Source: Liolophura sinensis (taxonomy: Eukaryota > Mollusca > Polyplacophora > Chitonida > Chitonidae). From it: DNA of 64,000 nucleotides. Made by a program: the position numbers and the translations under genes. Location: the NCBI RefSeq assembly GCF_032854445.1, contig NC_088304.1, positions 27,101,732 through 27,165,731 on the forward strand, read 5' to 3'. The notes under the pieces are model-generated. The model ran no database searches, was not told the DNA's origin, and saw nothing but the letters and a program-made list of their open reading frames with translations. Positions 62,573 to 64,000 of this stretch are shown piece by piece. Position 1 is the stretch's first letter, and every line of letters begins with the position of its first letter.

Positions 62573-64000
62573 AAATCAACTAATCAAATACAATTTCTAG
62601 TGCACCGGTCTTCCAACTCAGCTGTTAGTGAAGGGAGAGCCATTCCCACCTTAAGGAACTCTGGCCCAAGCCGTCTTGTCTGTTGTTCATTCAAACACTT
62701 GTTATTGCGATTTGTGGGTAAACTGGTGACGTAGCGTTCATTTATTGTTCAGTCCAGCTTGAACCCGAGTCGCCATTACGCGAAAAAAAGCTATATCATT
62801 ATCTGTAAGTTACATTTAACACTATCTCACTAACACTATCTCCCTAACACTATCTCACTAACACTGGAAAGGCGAAACATCTACATCTCCATACTCCATT
62901 ACTGAAGTCGCGTTTTTAACCAGTCTCACGTTATAGTTGAATACATTAATGCATGTCATTATTTTCCCCACAACGACGCTGCTCTTGTATGTTCAATGGT
63001 ATATTGCATTCACCAGTGATTTTCTTTTATACACATTCATCATCTTATTAATTGTATGTATCAGAACCAAACTATTTTTCTAGGCCAAAAATTAACCAAT
63101 CAAATCCACTGTACATCATTGTCAGACGCGTGGTGAGGAGCATGTATTAACCACAAGTTTTATGTTTTGGACCCTGAGGCAGATCACGGATGGGAAAAAA
63201 TATGCTCGCCAGACAAAGCCTTGAGGCGAATCGCCTGTCTATACATTCAAGAGACCCCAGCAGTTACATCTTGTACCGCTGTGTGCGGAGAAAGCGTCTA
63301 TGTCACGAAGGTCCTGAGTACATGTCATGATTTCCAGTAATAGTACAACGATCTGTATGTCTAACCTAATTCAACTACGGAGAATAGCCTAGCATAGTAA
63401 TGACTGTATGTATGCAGTGTAACATCAACAGCTTGGGGGAAAAAACCCAAGACACACCACAATTATGTGGAAGCCGCATAAAAGCTAATTTTATAAATAG
63501 TCTATCAGCTGGGTTTCGCAAAATCTATACAGAATTAAATAAACGAATGGTTGTTTTTTTTTTGAAATACTGCACATTACAGTTCCCACGAGATCGAAAG
63601 AACGACAACGTGACTTTGCTCGAACCTAGGGATATAAAAATTCAACACCAGACAATTAAAACACATAAACCGGTCATATTCTTGACCCGCCTCTCACTAA
63701 CTACTACATATATTTATTTCTGATGGCCTTTTCACCCATTATCAGCGAAACCAGCAATGCTCCGACATTCACGAATCAGGGAAAACAACTGGATAGATTG
63801 TTTAAAAAGTACCACACGTGAATGATCGAAGCTGTGGCCATCTAGGAGCCTAATTTCAAGGAGAAGTCCAATTGAGATATAATTGTCATATAAGGGACAG
63901 AAAGATTCAGTTCCGGCTGGCATCAAATGAGTTTGTCTAGATAAATGAACATAAAGCTTTACTACCAGCCTATCACTAGACCGGTGAGTTTGCGCTACAC
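62573..64000. other. No gene seen
   Basis: Contains a short tandem repeat (62817-62865, 14-bp unit taacactatctcac). The 107-codon frame at 63400-63723 has no motif I recognise. Confidence 0.45.

Overview
The window is from an animal nuclear genome: AT-rich, intron-rich, dense in tRNA-derived SINEs and microsatellites. It is most probably a shelled mollusc. It holds a Pif-type shell-matrix-like gene (VWA, chitin-binding and laminin-G domains), lysozymes of the animal phage type, and many SINE copies with an 'aagtgaaatattcttgag' 3' motif of the kind I associate with molluscs. I cannot name the species from the sequence.

Left part (1-26840) is a segmental duplication. Unit A (1 to about 7811) and unit B (12361 to about 26840) each carry one complete gene. 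Each gene has a TATA box, a non-coding first exon, a signal-peptide exon, a six-cysteine module exon and three exons encoding a phage-type (GH24, T4-like) lysozyme. The two predicted proteins are both 248 residues. A third, partial copy (C, 10440-12076) runs into a 200-N assembly gap. The paralogues differ mostly by amino-acid replacements in the lysozyme part, and copy A is far more basic than copy B.

Intron 1 of copy B holds a complete, antisense LTR retrotransposon (13693-20734). It has LTRs of about 1 kb that are about 99% identical, a 4-bp target duplication, and one uninterrupted 1593-codon gag-pol frame. Integrase lies upstream of reverse transcriptase, as in the Gmr1-like group of Ty3/gypsy elements. 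Copies A and C preserve the empty site.

Middle part (26840-44830) is gene-poor. It contains SINEs of two families, minisatellites, a further dispersed repeat, and two isolated exons (32196 and 34934) related to the six-cysteine module of the lysozyme genes, with no lysozyme exons that I can find.

Right part: a 10-exon gene (45009-52774) with a TATA box encodes a 702-residue secreted protein (signal peptide, VWA, Thr-rich linker, two peritrophin-type chitin-binding domains, a third Cys-rich segment, LamG). All exon junctions are in phase. The remainder (53000-64000) is repeats, including a 76-bp perfect palindrome, and sequence in which I see no gene.

Exon boundaries were inferred by eye from GT/AG sites, reading phase and A/B comparison. 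There is no transcript evidence.
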